A stretch of 64,000 nucleotides of DNA from Mytilus edulis (Eukaryota; Mollusca; Bivalvia; Mytilida; Mytilidae): the NCBI RefSeq assembly GCF_963676685.1, contig NC_092349.1:43262267-43326266 (forward strand), in the 5' to 3' direction. Both the position numbers and the translations under genes were made by a program. This document shows, piece by piece, positions 35,477 to 47,782 of the stretch (position 1 is its first letter; each line of letters begins with the position of its first letter). The notes under the pieces are model-generated. The model was not told the origin of the DNA. It worked only from the letters and a program-made list of their open reading frames with translations, and did not search any database.

Positions 35477-36469
35477 TTAACCTAAGGGGTCAAGCATATT
35501 GCAAGCAGCACAACAAACAACAACAATATCATCAAACACAGGCAAACATGAAATAGGGATTTCGTTTTTAAAAAAACGAAATGTTTTGAGACGTCCAATT
35601 GCTTGCTCAACATAAATCCTAACAATTGCTATTTTGGAAGTTTCCAATACATCTCCTGAAGACATAGACAGTTTACCACAAGTGCTTGGCGGGATACCAA
35701 GTCTTGCTTAAACAACCATTAAGTCTTCTTTTATCTTAAAACCCCTGTCAGCCATAACTTGGTCATTTGGTTCCAAGTTAAAAATAAAGGCACAGTTGTT
35801 GAAGATAAATTTGTCAGACGCTCTGCCACCGTAGCATGGAGAAACATAGGAAAACATTCCATTTGGAGTAATGGCAACAAAGAATTTAATTGTGCAGTGG
35901 TGTTTATAGTCAGACCAACACTGAGCCTGTGTGTCAAGGCTTGAAGGAGTTTCAATAAATATCTCAGTACAATCAATGATGCATCTGACATTAGGGTAAA
36001 AAGTTTTAAAGCATGATGGAAGATTTTCTTTAATAACATTTTTTGAAGGCCAAACTATAAGATGGCATAACTCCAACCTCATCAGTTTAATCCATGTTAT
36101 AAATATGGAGCTGACAAGTGCCTCTGAAATTTGTAAACGAAATGCCAAATCATGTACCAACAATCCTAACCTCAAACGCATCATCACCAACAATAACTCA
36201 ATCTCTAATTTCAGTTTTCTACCAGGACCTGGTTTTACAAATAAATCTGGATCATCATCCATAGAATACCTCATTGGTGCCTCTTGTAAAGTTTGTTTTG
36301 ATCCCTTCCAGTAGTGCATAACCGAGGCTTTCATACTTAAATGATCAAATATAGTTTTAAAAACAGTGGTATTGAGTAGACCAGTATAAAACTGCACATC
36401 CGCATCTCTGGATAACTGTACGGATGCAATAGACAGTGTAAATGATTGATTTAAAATATTAGTACTCAA
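35477..36469 (-). pseudogene. DDE transposase (DDE_Tnp_4/Harbinger type), one internal stop
   Basis: The frame from 36469 down to 35477 is interrupted only by TAA at 35708-35710. Upstream part: a helix-turn-helix segment (LLLVMMRLRLGLLVHDLAFRL, residues about 92-112, then SEALVSSIFITW), first catalytic Asp in CIIDCTEIF (D166), YGGRASDKF, and second Asp in MADRGF (D241). After the stop the same frame goes on to VRIYVEQAIGRLKTF, which supplies the catalytic Glu. The stop lies between the second Asp and the Glu, so the product cannot be active. It was once continuous with the THAP part at 36528-36836. Confidence 0.85.
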
Positions 36470-36836
36470 TTCTGAGGAAGATTCTTTTTGTTTCTTTTTT
36501 TCGTTTTTGGTTCAGGTGTTCTTAAAGTCAGTGAGCGTTTAACAGGAGGTTTTTGGGTTTTATTGTCACTGTTTGTAAGAAAAAGTGTTGGATATGAACA
36601 TCTGAATGTGCGTTCACCATCCTCAAGATGATTGGAACAAACTTTAGCATTTTTATTTTCAGTATAATCTTTTCTTCCCTGATGAATCTTGGAATGCCAG
36701 ATTTGACGTATAGTTTTTCGTCTTTCGGTAAGCCATGAAATTGAAAATTTGTAACATGTGATTTTATGACAATTTTGTCAGGATAGCGTCTGTCATTATT
36801 GCATATTTCAATGCTACACCTGTCACTTTTACCCAT
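36470..36836 (-). pseudogene. THAP zinc-finger N-terminus of the transposase, frameshifted
   Basis: Starts MGKSDRCS at 36836. Seen: C-x4-C of the THAP C2CH finger (CSIEIC), NFQFHGLPKDEK, then, after a 1-nt frameshift in an A-run near 36719, the continuation IWHSKIH, VCSNHL (third Cys and His) and a lysine-rich linker. A second frameshift in an A-run near 36500 precedes the DDE part. THAP domains bind the transposon ends. Both indels are in homopolymers, so a sequencing or assembly error should be excluded. Confidence 0.75.
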
Positions 36837-39035
36837 CGTTAGTAAAATACATATAAATGTTAAGGAATACTATATAGTAAAATATTATTTCCATCGATCA
36901 TCGCGGTGGGAAGTCGTCAAGAACACAGTATTATTTTATGTAGGGGGTTCACTCGATACACGCAAATTTGTATTAGTTTTAACTTCAAGGTTAATCGAGC
37001 AAATTTATTAAATAATTGATTTTTTCTTTTTTTTACTTAACACCGAGCTCATGAGGTTCTTATATCTGATCTTATTGCTGTGTCCACAATTATTATTCTA
37101 CGTATTTCACCTGTACCGGTGTGGACAATTCCATGTTTATATCACATGACATTTCCGCGGGAAATTCTTCTATTGGGACCGTAATGAATGGAAAAAAATA
37201 TCTTTTATTATTTTAAATTGTACAATTTTACTATTATAAGGTCTATATAAATGTAAGATTCACCAAATTCATTAGGTATTTTACATTAGTATGAAATTGC
37301 TACTTATATGTCTTAATATATTACAACGGATTTAACCAGTTTTTAGCGCATTTGATCATATTTTACTTAATTTTATCGCTTAACAATAAATGGTTTACTT
37401 TTATTCTAGACTTATATAAAGCAATAATAACAGATTTTTAACATAAACATGAGATAAGATAGTTTTAAAAACACCCAAGTCCCTGTATATATGCCATGTA
37501 AAAAAAAAACTAAAAAAAAACACTTTCTTTCTTTTATATGCATGTGCTGTACATATTTTTAATGTGTTTACAAATTTTAATAAGACATTAAGGGTGTATA
37601 CTCCATTCGGAGGTGCTCCTACTTAAAGGAGGCTTATACACAAAAGAAGAAGGATGTAAATTTGGATTAATGCATCTGTAATGTGAAATATATTGTTCTC
37701 TGTGTATATATTTTTGATGAATTGATGATAACATTTTCTGCAACATAATTAGATGTCAGGTTTGTACACATTTAGTCTCTATTCTAGTCTATAATCAAAA
37801 CTGAAGCCAGTTAACTGGTGAAGGGATACATGTGCTGCATAATCCCATCACATTTCAACCAACAAACAACTATTGAATATTTTATCAGCTGACATATCTA
37901 TTTTTTATTTCATCTAATGTCAGTCAAACCAACTGACAAAATCAGCGGAAACCATGTATTCGCGAATTCTATGTCTTTCACCTGCTATGGACGATTCTGT
38001 GATTGACCTACATACACCTTATCGCTAATCCCGGCTGACCCGGCCGCTTGAACTTTTGACAACAATCACTTTTCCATTGTGGCGTCAGATATTTTGTTTT
38101 ATGACGTCAACATTTTACAGGAACCTGTGTGATATCCAGAAATGGTGGACAAATAGCGATAAGGTGTATTACAGCCATGAAAATGGTATATCCCAATTTA
38201 CTCATGGCATTTACGTGGGAATTCCGCAAATACCATACTGCCATATCGAATTTACCAAATAGGCAATTACAAAACAAATATATACATGTACATGTATAGT
38301 CACAGAAGTTTGAAATCCTAGCAATGACGGTGTAAAGATATGACAAACTCGACTATCACAGTAGAATAAAAAAATAGGGAGGTACACCCCCACCCTTATT
38401 TTTATCTAGAATTATCTACATTTATAACATATAATTTATTTACTGTAATTTTTTATTTACAATGACAAATTTCTACAAATCCAGTAAGTTCTTTTTGAAG
38501 TCCGACACATTTTTGATGAACGAAATTACGTCCTCCACGGATACGTGTACATACAGAATTTCTTAGTATTTCAGTTACAGTTAGCAAACTTTGCTTTTGA
38601 TTATCAATTTGCGTCAAGTTATAAAGCTGTATGAAATGTATGTCTTGATATTGTTTCAGTTTCGTTTAAAACACATCCCAAGTTTTATTTTTTTTCACCA
38701 TAAACAAAATTGGTCCAAAGTATAACATGTACATGTATAATGACAGTAATAAGAGTAGGTGTGCAGTTAAATCCTTTAAAAAAGTGAAACCATTGAACTA
38801 TATTTTTCGCCTTAGTTTGACAGTCACACTCCTAATCTTGAGTAGTATCTTTAAGAACATCAAAGCCATTAATACGTAGTAAAACTGTTCAAGTTGTACA
38901 CCATTTGTTGAATAATAATATTTTATTATTTATCAGTATTAAGTTACAAGTATTGTTTAGTACATATGAAAGACTGAAGCAATACAACTATAGAAGATTT
39001 AAGTTTAATCAATCTAGCGTACATTGCTGTTTTTC

Positions 39036-39190
39036 ATGTAACAATAACGTAATGTAACCGTAGCCTCAGTAATTATTGTTACATTTGTAATTAATCGGTT
39101 CCTCACCCAACTTTGCATTCCGGCAATTAGTCTCCAATGTAACAATAATATTTTTATTATTGTTACATTTCCATGTAACCGTAGCCAGTG
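39036..39190. repeat. Small palindromic repeat with direct-repeat borders
   Basis: A perfect 14-bp stem (39136-39149 with 39156-39169, aatgtaacaataat and its complement) plus a second looser stem at the left. The words atgtaaccgtagcc flank both sides. Resembles a small foldback element. Confidence 0.55.
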
Positions 39191-40026
39191 CCTTGTTTCT
39201 ATGATAATGACACCCCCTCATTTTTGAAGGCTGTATGGTTGCCTATAATTGCTATGTCATCTAATCCTCTTTGTCCGGTCATGCTCATTGCCAATCATAA
39301 AAAAAATATGTCTGTTTACGGTTACCCAACCCACCCTATTTCGAGTGCTGACCCTAAGTTATTTTAAGTGATTTTATCTGTCATAAAGTGAAAAATAAAA
39401 TGACTCATGTCAAAAGTAACAGTAAAGATAGTGTCGCCTGTTACATCCCAAGTTCACAATCGTGAATATGATAGCTGTTTTTAGGAAATTCGCGACTCGT
39501 GTGATGAAATAACACTTTGCTGCCATATTTTCCCCCAACCAATAACAAAGGGAAATAATTTTCAAAACTACAGGTAAACTCGGACCACGACAAGATGAAA
39601 CTGCATGACTCAAAATTATGTCACAAAAAGTAAAATGAAAAAATAAAATAAAATGGGAATACCGACCTACATGTACCTACCCTATTTTTTTTAAAGTGCA
39701 TGTATGTAACCTTAAACTAATTAAAAGATATTATTTAAACTTATGTGTTTAAAATTTTGGTATAACTACAGAATTACAACTTATGACAAAACTTTGAATT
39801 TCCTACTCAAATAAGTGATTTAAAAATCACTTATTTCAATGAATCCCCTGACTTAAAACAGACATATATTTTTTTGTTGGTTTACTCTTTGTAATTTTTA
39901 TATGTATGATTCTCCACCCTAAAGAAAAGTTGTTTGGAATGAAATGAATCCCCTCCAGATCCTCCTTAATAAGTTGAAAAGGCTTTATTTACTTCTTATA
40001 TACTTTAGAACTTTGTTGTGTTTTGT

Positions 40027-40043
40027 GGGGGGGGGGGGGGGGG
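40027..40043 (+). repeat. 17-nt poly-G run
   Basis: Uninterrupted G homopolymer in AT-rich surroundings. Its length is likely unreliable in sequencing. Confidence 0.9.
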
Positions 40044-41339
40044 TCGAACCTGTTGTTTATAAGTTGTAAATCAGGCCATTACTTTTTCTCAATTTAATTG
40101 TTACATATATTTAACATGTCTGGACTGGTTTTTTTTCTTCTCTTTTTTGAAGGCTGTATAGTTGCCTATATATTTACTTTGTTATTTGAACCTCTGTGGA
40201 TAGTCGTTTCATTGGCAATCATACCACATATACTTTGTTCTATATGGATTGCATACCTGAAAAAGATGTTCAAAGTTGAATATGCTGCAAACTTCAAACA
40301 GCCTACTACAACTTATTTACCATGAAACTATTGATCAGAATTGAACTATACATGTATACATTTATAATTGATTTCATCCCAGTCCTCATGTACATGTACC
40401 ACTATAGCTATTAATCAACAGAACAAATGCAAATACTTACAGTTTTGATGCCATCAAAGGTTTTTTTTTATAAACCTCTAATCATAATTATATCAATATA
40501 TTAACTGTATCCCAATATGAACATGTTGGGCTCTTCTACAGCAGTATACAGTATAAGGTTTTCTTATTTGTATAGGCCTGTTTACAGGATGTATAATGGA
40601 ATACTGTTGTCAGTCTGTCTGTCCGTCCGTTGTCAACATGTCAGACATGAACTTTAAAAGGCTTTAATGAAATTGCATAAAACTTCGGTGAATTGTTTAT
40701 ATCTATCGTGAGCTCCCTTTCTTTTTTTTTACAAATTTTAGAATTTATGTTTCCGAGTTCAAAAAAAGGGGGGATATTCCAGTTTTTAAACTATAACTCA
40801 AAAATGCTTTCAGCAGTTCTCATGAAACATTGGTGAATTGTTGATATCTAGTGATGTAAGCTGCTGCCTTTAGAAAGAATCTTATGAATTTTACATTTCC
40901 AAGTTATGGGGTTTTATATATATATTAAAAAGGGGGATTTTTCAAGTTTCTGATAATGTTATCAACAATTCTCATTAAACTTTGGTGCATTGTTTATATC
41001 TATTGATGTAAACTCCCTGTTTGATTTTCATAAATTTCTAATATGACATTGAGAAGTAATTGAACTTTATTACAAAAAAATCATGTGAATCCCACACTGA
41101 TGTATAACATGTACAATAATCAGACATCAACCCAAGCCAACCTGGATGTAATTGAAAGACATCTAGAGGTCAATACACAGTCTTAAACAAAAGACAAAAT
41201 AATTAAAATGTCAATTGTTCTTGAACAATTGAGAGGTCTTTCCTTTTGTAATGCAAGATACATGTTCCAATAGACGTAGAATGTATTGAAAAGCTTTAAA
41301 ACACACTGAAAATCCTTTAAATAAGGTCAAAAACACATC

Positions 41340-42020
41340 ATTCGTTTTATGGGACATGACCTTAACCTTTGACCTTTGTCAAGGTCATTAGTCCCAAAAT
41401 GTCATTGCTGAAGACCCCATGGGTCTAGGATCTTCGGTTATATAGTAAAAGCTGATTTTCTCTTTTCAGAAACCTAAAACAGGGGTTATGCCCCTTACAG
41501 AAAGGTCAAATCTCTTCGGTCAAAATGTAACAAAGTTGCGCATTAATGACCCAAACATTTTCCACTATACAACACTTCTGAAAGTATTGAGGTTGCTGAG
41601 ATTATCCGCTAACAAGGTGTTAGGTCAAAGGTCAAGGTCAAAGTCACATGAATTGATGATGAATGGTGAAGATCCTAGGTGTCTACGACTTACGGTTTCA
41701 GAGTTTTGGTGGCCAACCGACACCGGTTAATATTAATAGGGACATAACCCTACTAATGAGTCGTTGAATCTTTTCGATCCAAATGTAATGAAAAACCAAG
41801 GTCGGGTCCTGAACAAATTTCACCCTTCCTTTTTTTCTACCTCTTACGGTTACGGTGTTGGAACGATAACAAGGTTTTTGGGTTTCGAAGGGATTACTCC
41901 GAACCGACAAAATTTTTCGACTCACAGGGTGAGTTCCGGATAGGTATTCATGACACCGATACAAAGTGTGAACATGAAAGCGACACGTCTTACGGTTAAC
42001 GCAGATAAATTTGTCAAAGT
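41340..42020. repeat. Diverged tandem repeat, units about 260 bp
   Basis: The block with ggggttatgccccttacaga, gtcaaatctcttcggtcaaa, atgtaacaaagttg and cttacggtttcagagttttg recurs about 260 bp later in diverged form (gggacataaccctactaatg, atcttttcgatccaaatgta, cttacggttacggtgtt). Reading frames on both strands here are by-products. Confidence 0.6.
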
Positions 42021-44756
42021 TTAGCGGAAGAATAATAATAATAAACAAGAAATACAGTAAGGTTTTTCCCTTTTGAAAAAGGAAAGACCTTAATGAAAAA
42101 TATAGCAAATTTTTGAGAAGAATTATTATGAAATGTATTAGCAATATTTAGAATATATCGTTTAAAATTTAGGTTTCACCTATCATTTTAAAACTGGTAT
42201 TTCGTTGTGGCTAGTCTATCAGAGGGATATATCATGAAGTCAGATTTGAACATCGACTTGAGAAATGAAGGTGGAGTAAAGTCCGAATGTCAGTTTTAGT
42301 CTTATATACATGTATGTTTGTCAATTTCACTCTTATATATGTTTACATATATTATTGATTCAGTGGTGATGGTAAATAGACACTCACAAGTCTAAGATAA
42401 AATTTTATAGTTTTGAATGTTTCTTCATCAGTTAACTAAAATTAGGTGGAGATACATGTATGTTCTTATTTCCAACAGAGGGGCACTCAACCTATATCAA
42501 TTTGTGCATGAAGTGATTGATAGTTGATAGATACTGAATGCTTTTACCACAAATTTGTGAAAGTTTTAACCGGTATTTATACTTAAATTACAATAATAAA
42601 ATTCATGTCTTTCACTTCAGGACTTCTAATCCAACCATGTATACATAGTATGGCATGTTATTGAGATATGGTTTTGGTCGATGGATGTTTATGAAGGACC
42701 TGTAGAACAAAGTATATCACTGGATTGAACTCTTTGTCCAAGTGTATTATGAAAGTGCTTTGCTTTGAGCTCAGTTCATTGTTATGCAAATCATTCATTT
42801 GGAAATAAAGATTTGACAGATAACTCTCATGTACGTACAAGGAATTATCAAAGTAGTATCCATTTTATGTACAATGTAAGTAATAGGGAGATAATAGCAT
42901 TTTATTTAGATTTGAATCAAACATTTTTGTTCATTAGCCAAATTTATAAAAAAAACACAAATTTACCAAACAACGCTACTCTAGCTACTAGCAATATGAT
43001 GCCTGATTGTTATGTTACACTTTATTTTATACATCTATACTGCCTACATGACACCGTAGTCCTGAGTGTAAATTGTCATCCAGTATGTTAAAAAAAGACC
43101 AAAATTTATAAGGTCAATTTGGCCTAATTGAATTCTAAAACTATATTTCATTGTACATGTTCAACATTTATCATTCATTTGTTTATTTCTTATTTTTTTT
43201 GTGAATTTACAGCAATTTTTAATTAATACAATACACTTTCATACCACAACAAAACTGCCTTACTGTATTTGTATTACCTATATTTGTATCCATATCACAA
43301 AATGAATTGCAAAGAGAATATTTTTGCAATACCTTTTTCATATTGAATACTATAACTTTTTAGATCTTTAGACATATTATGTAGATGTTCATATCCACTT
43401 GAAATTTTATCAGATGACTTCTGTAGCTGTTATATTTTTTATGAGTCTTTGAAGCATGCTCACAAAGGTTCTTTTGATGTCGATATCATTTTCATACTGG
43501 CCAATTTTTTTTTCGCTATGACCTGCTTTTGAGGAAATATTTTCAAATAACTAATATAAAATAACACAGAAGTTTACTCTCTAGCTCATCTATATTCTAG
43601 CCCCAAGCATCATGTCCGGCATTGTCATTATTAATGTCTTCTAAACTGAGTAAATTAATTCCTAAAAAAAAATTAAATGTCTTCTAATCTGAGAAACAAT
43701 TTCGACATTAAAACGAAATCTTTTACTAATGATCATGATGACTACACAAAGTAATATAAATAGAACCATACAAATAATAATTTTCTCAGATACCATCTCC
43801 CATATAAAAAAAAATCACATCATGAAAAAATGAACCTGTTATGTGTTCCTCTCCTAGATTCAAAATGTATCCAAAATCAAAGATGTGGAACATATTCTAT
43901 CATAATCATTTGGCAATTAATGCAATTAGGGTCTTTTCCATGCCGGTTTTGAACATAAAAAACTCAATATTAAATAAACAACTCTACCAATGCTCAGGTT
44001 GGTTGTCATATTGTGCAACACAGTTGATAATATAGAACCCTATGGAAAAAACATAGAACTTCTTTTGTCATACAAAACACTGTCAAACATCCAAACATAC
44101 TATCCACACTGATTAGTGTCCACACTTGTAACAATAGAAAAATATAGATAATTAGAAAAAAACTCGAGTATTTTATAATTTATTGAACTTTACATAATTA
44201 CTACATTGTAAATCCATTTTTATATAGAGCACCATGATGCATAAATCAACAAGTAATCAACTCATCAAATATAAGCCTCACATTTTTGGTACGTATACGA
44301 GTGTTTTTTTTACTTAAAACTCGTCAGTCGTGCTCTAATCAATATAATTGAGAATAGAAATGGGGAATATGTCAAAGACACAACAACTCGACCAAATAGC
44401 AAATAAGAGTCGAAGACCACCAATGGGCCTTCAACGCAGCAAGAAAATCCAGCACTCTGAGGTGGGACTCAGCAGGCCCCTAGATAAAATGTGAACTAGT
44501 TCAATGAAATGAAATTCAAACTGAACTCCAAACATATAAATGAACTAAAATTTAAAAAAAAAACATACAAGACTAAAAAAGGCCAAAGTATATTTGTTAA
44601 TATTCATTGATAGAATGATGATCCAACTGTGAAAACTATATACACAGGAAAGCTTCATTGTTGTATAGGAGATCAGTGTCAAGTACGTTAGTAATACAAT
44701 GTTTTTGCTTTTTGGATTTTTTTTGTGGGTTAACTTGACAATAATTTTACTATTTC
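42021..44756. other. Intergenic DNA upstream of the TLR
   Basis: No gene recognised. A diverged repeat family B copy lies at about 44350-44590. Confidence 0.5.
44350..44590 (+). repeat. Dispersed repeat family B, diverged copy
   Basis: Matches 51590-51875 and 60418-60715 (gaatatgtcaaagacacaac, gaccaccaatgggccttcaa, aacatacaagactaaaaaag). Confidence 0.75.
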
Positions 44757-45845
44757 AGATGGAACTTTACAGTCATATATTTACTTTGTTTGTTTTTTTA
44801 TTGCGAACAAGTCCTGATACTATGCAAGCCTGGTATCAAACAAGGTCAATTATTGATGAATTACAAAGTAAATGGAAAGAATGCAACCTTCTATGATGGA
44901 TGTTCTACAAATCGTAAATGCAAATGTTTAGACATATCGGACGGAATATTAGCCGACTGTTCCACATGAAATTTAATAAAATCTCCATATTTTGACGGAA
45001 GAGATGTGTCGGTAAATTTGAGATACAATTCGCGCACGTATCTCCCTGGCGATAGATATTTACCGCCGAGGCTGAAATGTTTAGACTTTGCACAAAATAA
45101 GATTTCAAAATTAAGGAATGGTAAATTGGTTCCGTTTTCTACTTCAAACAATATTATCAGCTTGAATTTAACGAGCAATTTATTGTCACTAGATGATGAT
45201 ACGTATTACCCTGGAGTATTTCAAAATCTAAAATATTTGAAATATTTAGATATTTCAAACAACTCAAACGAATATAAAAGCTATTATTGTCCAGACCAAG
45301 TATTTCAGGATCTTTCTTCACTTCAAAGTTAAAAATATAACGTTTGGCAAGGGATTTTCTACTCTTAAACATCTCACTTCCCTGAAAATAACGGGAATCG
45401 CTGCAAAAGGTATCGTAAGCAGATAATACTTTGACAACTTTCCCAATCTGGAACATCTCGACATATCAGCTACAACAGAATGGCGCAGAATTGATCACTT
45501 TGCTCTTACTGTTTTTGAAAAGGATGCACTACAAAAGCTAACTAAATTGCAGTATTTTGATATATTATATCATCGAAGACTTCACATGTGTGGGTTTCGA
45601 AATGTGACGAATGATCTACCATATACTTCAATTCGCATACTAAAAGCAAGTTATCTTGAATGTGAAAGATCAGTAAGTACCGTGTTATTTGTCGATGCTA
45701 TCAAACCTTTGAATTCTACAAAGCTTGAGGTATTATTTCTCGATGGAAATAATCTGGAAGAAACTGATATCCTTTTACCACGGCATCTCCCGCAGTCTCT
45801 GTGCTATTTCAGCGCTAGAGATAATAGATGGGTTGCTTCTAGATA

Positions 45846-46184
45846 TAACAGGCTATTATTTAAACTTGGAATTATTTTTAATTATGGAATTTGCAAAATT
45901 TTCTGTGCTGGAAATTTTTAATAAATTCCATGCTTATTTGGTGTTATGATGTTTTGAGCAGTTCATAACACTTTCCATACAATGTATTTTGTATAGATAG
46001 TGTTGTGCACGGCACAGTACATTCTATTGAAAATGTACTATCTTTTATGTAAAAGAAAGTGTTGTGCGCAGCACAGAACATTGAAGTACAGAATAAGCAT
46101 GGAATTTACTAGAAATTTCAAGCACAGGAAATTATGAAAAATCCATAATTAATAATAATTCCAAGTTTAAATAATAGCCTGTTA
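45846..46184. mobile_element. Palindromic mariner-type MITE inside the TLR
   Basis: 339 bp, almost wholly an inverted repeat. The left end taacaggctattatttaaac and its complement form the right end, the arms are about 165 bp, and TA flanks both sides (45844-45845, 46185-46186). TA duplication is typical of Tc1/mariner. Removing the element and one TA rejoins the LRR reading frame exactly (341 bp removed). Confidence 0.85.
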
Positions 46185-46426
46185 TATGCTTATTTTGACA
46201 TTGCTAGATTGACTGGTATAAAAGCTGTTGATTTGAGTTTTCAAAATAGACATCAGATGTCGCAGTCAAAACATTCCTGGTATTGTACTGAATATTTTCA
46301 TGAAACTTCACACTGTATATGTGATAGACTTCCTATTCTGGAAAATGAAAATATGTTTGACTGGAATCAAAATGAAGAAATGTCATATTTTACAAACAAA
46401 AACAAAAACAGCCATTTGGTAACAGC

Positions 46427-47782
46427 GTGCATTCCATACGATCCTACAAAATCCAACTTGCAATAATTCCTCCAAAAACAGAAAAGATCATTATGGAAAG
46501 TGCAAAAAAAGGAGACAGTATACCATCAATGTATTTCAGTACACCAACAGTGAAGCATATATCATTGCGAAACAATCAGCTTTACTCTTTCACAGGCCCA
46601 ATATGCAATTTGACACAGCTTGAATATCTTGATTTGTCAAATAACAGAGCTGATGATATATCAAGCTATATTTTTGGTTCCCTAGTAAACCTCCAATACT
46701 TAGGAATCGACAACAATCTACTCGGGTATTCCAACATTTTCCATGATCACAGTTCTGTTTTTATTTTTGAAAATCAAACAAATTTGAAGTTTCTTAACAT
46801 GTCATCGAATCGAATATCGATTTTATTTCAGAATTTTCTGTTCAAAGCATCTGAACTGAAAACTCTTCTATTAGACCACAATTTACTGACGGATTGGAAT
46901 ATTTCTATTAATCATATGAAAGATCTCAACTTTATTGATATAAGATGGAATCAGATATTATATCTATCTAGTGAGGGAATGAATTTACTTGAAAAAGCCT
47001 CTCATTTGAATATCACAATAGATATGTCCAATAACCTATTTGAGTGTTCATGCGATTCAATGATTTTCTTGAAATGGCTTGCGATGCATAGACAGTACTT
47101 TAAAGGATTTGGTAATTATTCATGTATATATTTGCGTAAATCAATTAATATATTTGAAGCAAACTTGCATTTAAAAAAGAATTGTTATTCATATGTTGGA
47201 GTGATTGTTTCGGTGACAATCGGAATTATTATCTTTCTCGGAAGTATTTGTTCTATGATTATTTACCGATACCGATGGAAATTGCGATACTTTTATTACA
47301 TTTTAAAAGGAGAATATGGTATAGATCACGATAAGACTGATGGCAATTTTCAATTCGACGCTTTCGTTTCTTATTCCGAAAATGATAGGTGGTTCCCGAA
47401 AGATTATATGATAGACTTTCTCGAGAAACAGAAAGGATTGCGCTTATGCATTCACCACAGGGACTTTATTGCAGGAAGTGCCATTGCTGAGAATATAACA
47501 AATGCTATTCACAATAGTAGAAAATGTGTTTGCATTCTAACAAATAATTTTCTCGGGTCAAAATGGTGTATGTATGAATTTAATATAGCGCTTGAGGATA
47601 TAGTGGTCTCAAGACAAGGAAGAAATAGCATAATAATTGTTCAATTACTGAGAACTGATATTAGAAATATTCCTCGCGAAATGAAGTATGTAATGAACGA
47701 TGACACATACCTTGATTATCCAGAAAACGAAGAAGACAGGATTATTTTTTGGGAAAGTTTTGAGAGCGATTTGAAATACTAG
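46427..47782 (+). CDS. Intact TLR C-terminal half (LRR-LRRCT-TM-TIR)
   Basis: 451 open codons, with the first ATG at 46493. LRRs (LEYLDLSNN, LKFLNMSSN, LKTLLLDHN) occupy about residues 40-200, the LRRCT cysteines 207-253, the TM helix about 256-281 (VGVIVSVTIGIIIFLGSICS) and the TIR 310-451. TIR box 1 is FDAFVSY, box 2 is RDFIAG where a Pro is usual before Gly, and box 3 is FW at 441-442. It lacks a signal peptide. Whether it is expressed as a short receptor is unknown; it is more likely the remainder of the broken gene. Confidence 0.7.
   Translation: MHSIRSYKIQLAIIPPKTEKIIMESAKKGDSIPSMYFSTPTVKHISLRNNQLYSFTGPICNLTQLEYLDLSNNRADDISSYIFGSLVNLQYLGIDNNLLGYSNIFHDHSSVFIFENQTNLKFLNMSSNRISILFQNFLFKASELKTLLLDHNLLTDWNISINHMKDLNFIDIRWNQILYLSSEGMNLLEKASHLNITIDMSNNLFECSCDSMIFLKWLAMHRQYFKGFGNYSCIYLRKSINIFEANLHLKKNCYSYVGVIVSVTIGIIIFLGSICSMIIYRYRWKLRYFYYILKGEYGIDHDKTDGNFQFDAFVSYSENDRWFPKDYMIDFLEKQKGLRLCIHHRDFIAGSAIAENITNAIHNSRKCVCILTNNFLGSKWCMYEFNIALEDIVVSRQGRNSIIIVQLLRTDIRNIPREMKYVMNDDTYLDYPENEEDRIIFWESFESDLKY

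Larger units (their letters stand above)
30576..36836. mobile_element. Decayed ISL2EU/Harbinger-type DNA transposon
   Basis: Two convergent genes: a + strand SAP/SWIM/YqaJ/PHD gene and a - strand THAP/DDE transposase gene. This pairing of a THAP-DDE transposase with a YqaJ-type exonuclease protein is known from the ISL2EU branch of the PIF/Harbinger superfamily. I could not identify terminal inverted repeats or target duplications, so the limits given are those of the genes only. Both genes carry several disabling changes, so the copy is non-autonomous today. Confidence 0.75.
36837..41340. other. Intergenic repeat-rich DNA
   Basis: No gene recognised. Contains an inverted pair acaccttatcgcta/tagcgataaggtgt (38014-38027, 38154-38167), the hairpin region at 39036-39190, two family A-like fragments (about 39225-39300 and 40135-40240) and a 17-G run at 40027-40043. 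The 75-codon frame at 40098 lies in the repeat. Confidence 0.5.
44759..47782 (+). pseudogene. Toll-like receptor, disrupted
   Basis: Toll-like receptors are membrane pattern-recognition receptors that signal through a cytoplasmic TIR domain. The coding region starts with ATG directly after an acceptor (tatttcag, ends 44758) and a signal-peptide-like stretch (YSHIFTLFVFLL). Then come a Cys-rich LRRNT (YDGCSTNRKCKCLD), leucine-rich repeats, an LRRCT (about 47045-47180), a transmembrane helix and a TIR domain. Lesions: 1-nt frameshift near 44870-44885, TGA 44967-44969, 1-nt frameshift near 45327, TAA 45424-45426, a MITE at 45846-46184 and a frameshift near 46430-46465. The second half (46427-47782) is open for 451 codons. 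Confidence 0.85.

Noticed and set aside
41488-42144. Frames of 80 (+) and 148 (-) codons
   Set aside because: Both lie in a diverged tandem repeat. There are no domain motifs, and the longer one is lysine/phenylalanine-rich shadow sequence.
42410-42445. Minus-strand CTGATGA followed closely by GAAAC (possible sixth hammerhead)
   Set aside because: Only AA lies between the two core blocks, so there is no stem II, and no stem III or cleavage triplet follows.
45157-45456. 99-codon minus-strand frame
   Set aside because: It is antisense to the TLR leucine-rich repeats; the apparent pattern is a mirror of the LRR coding strand.
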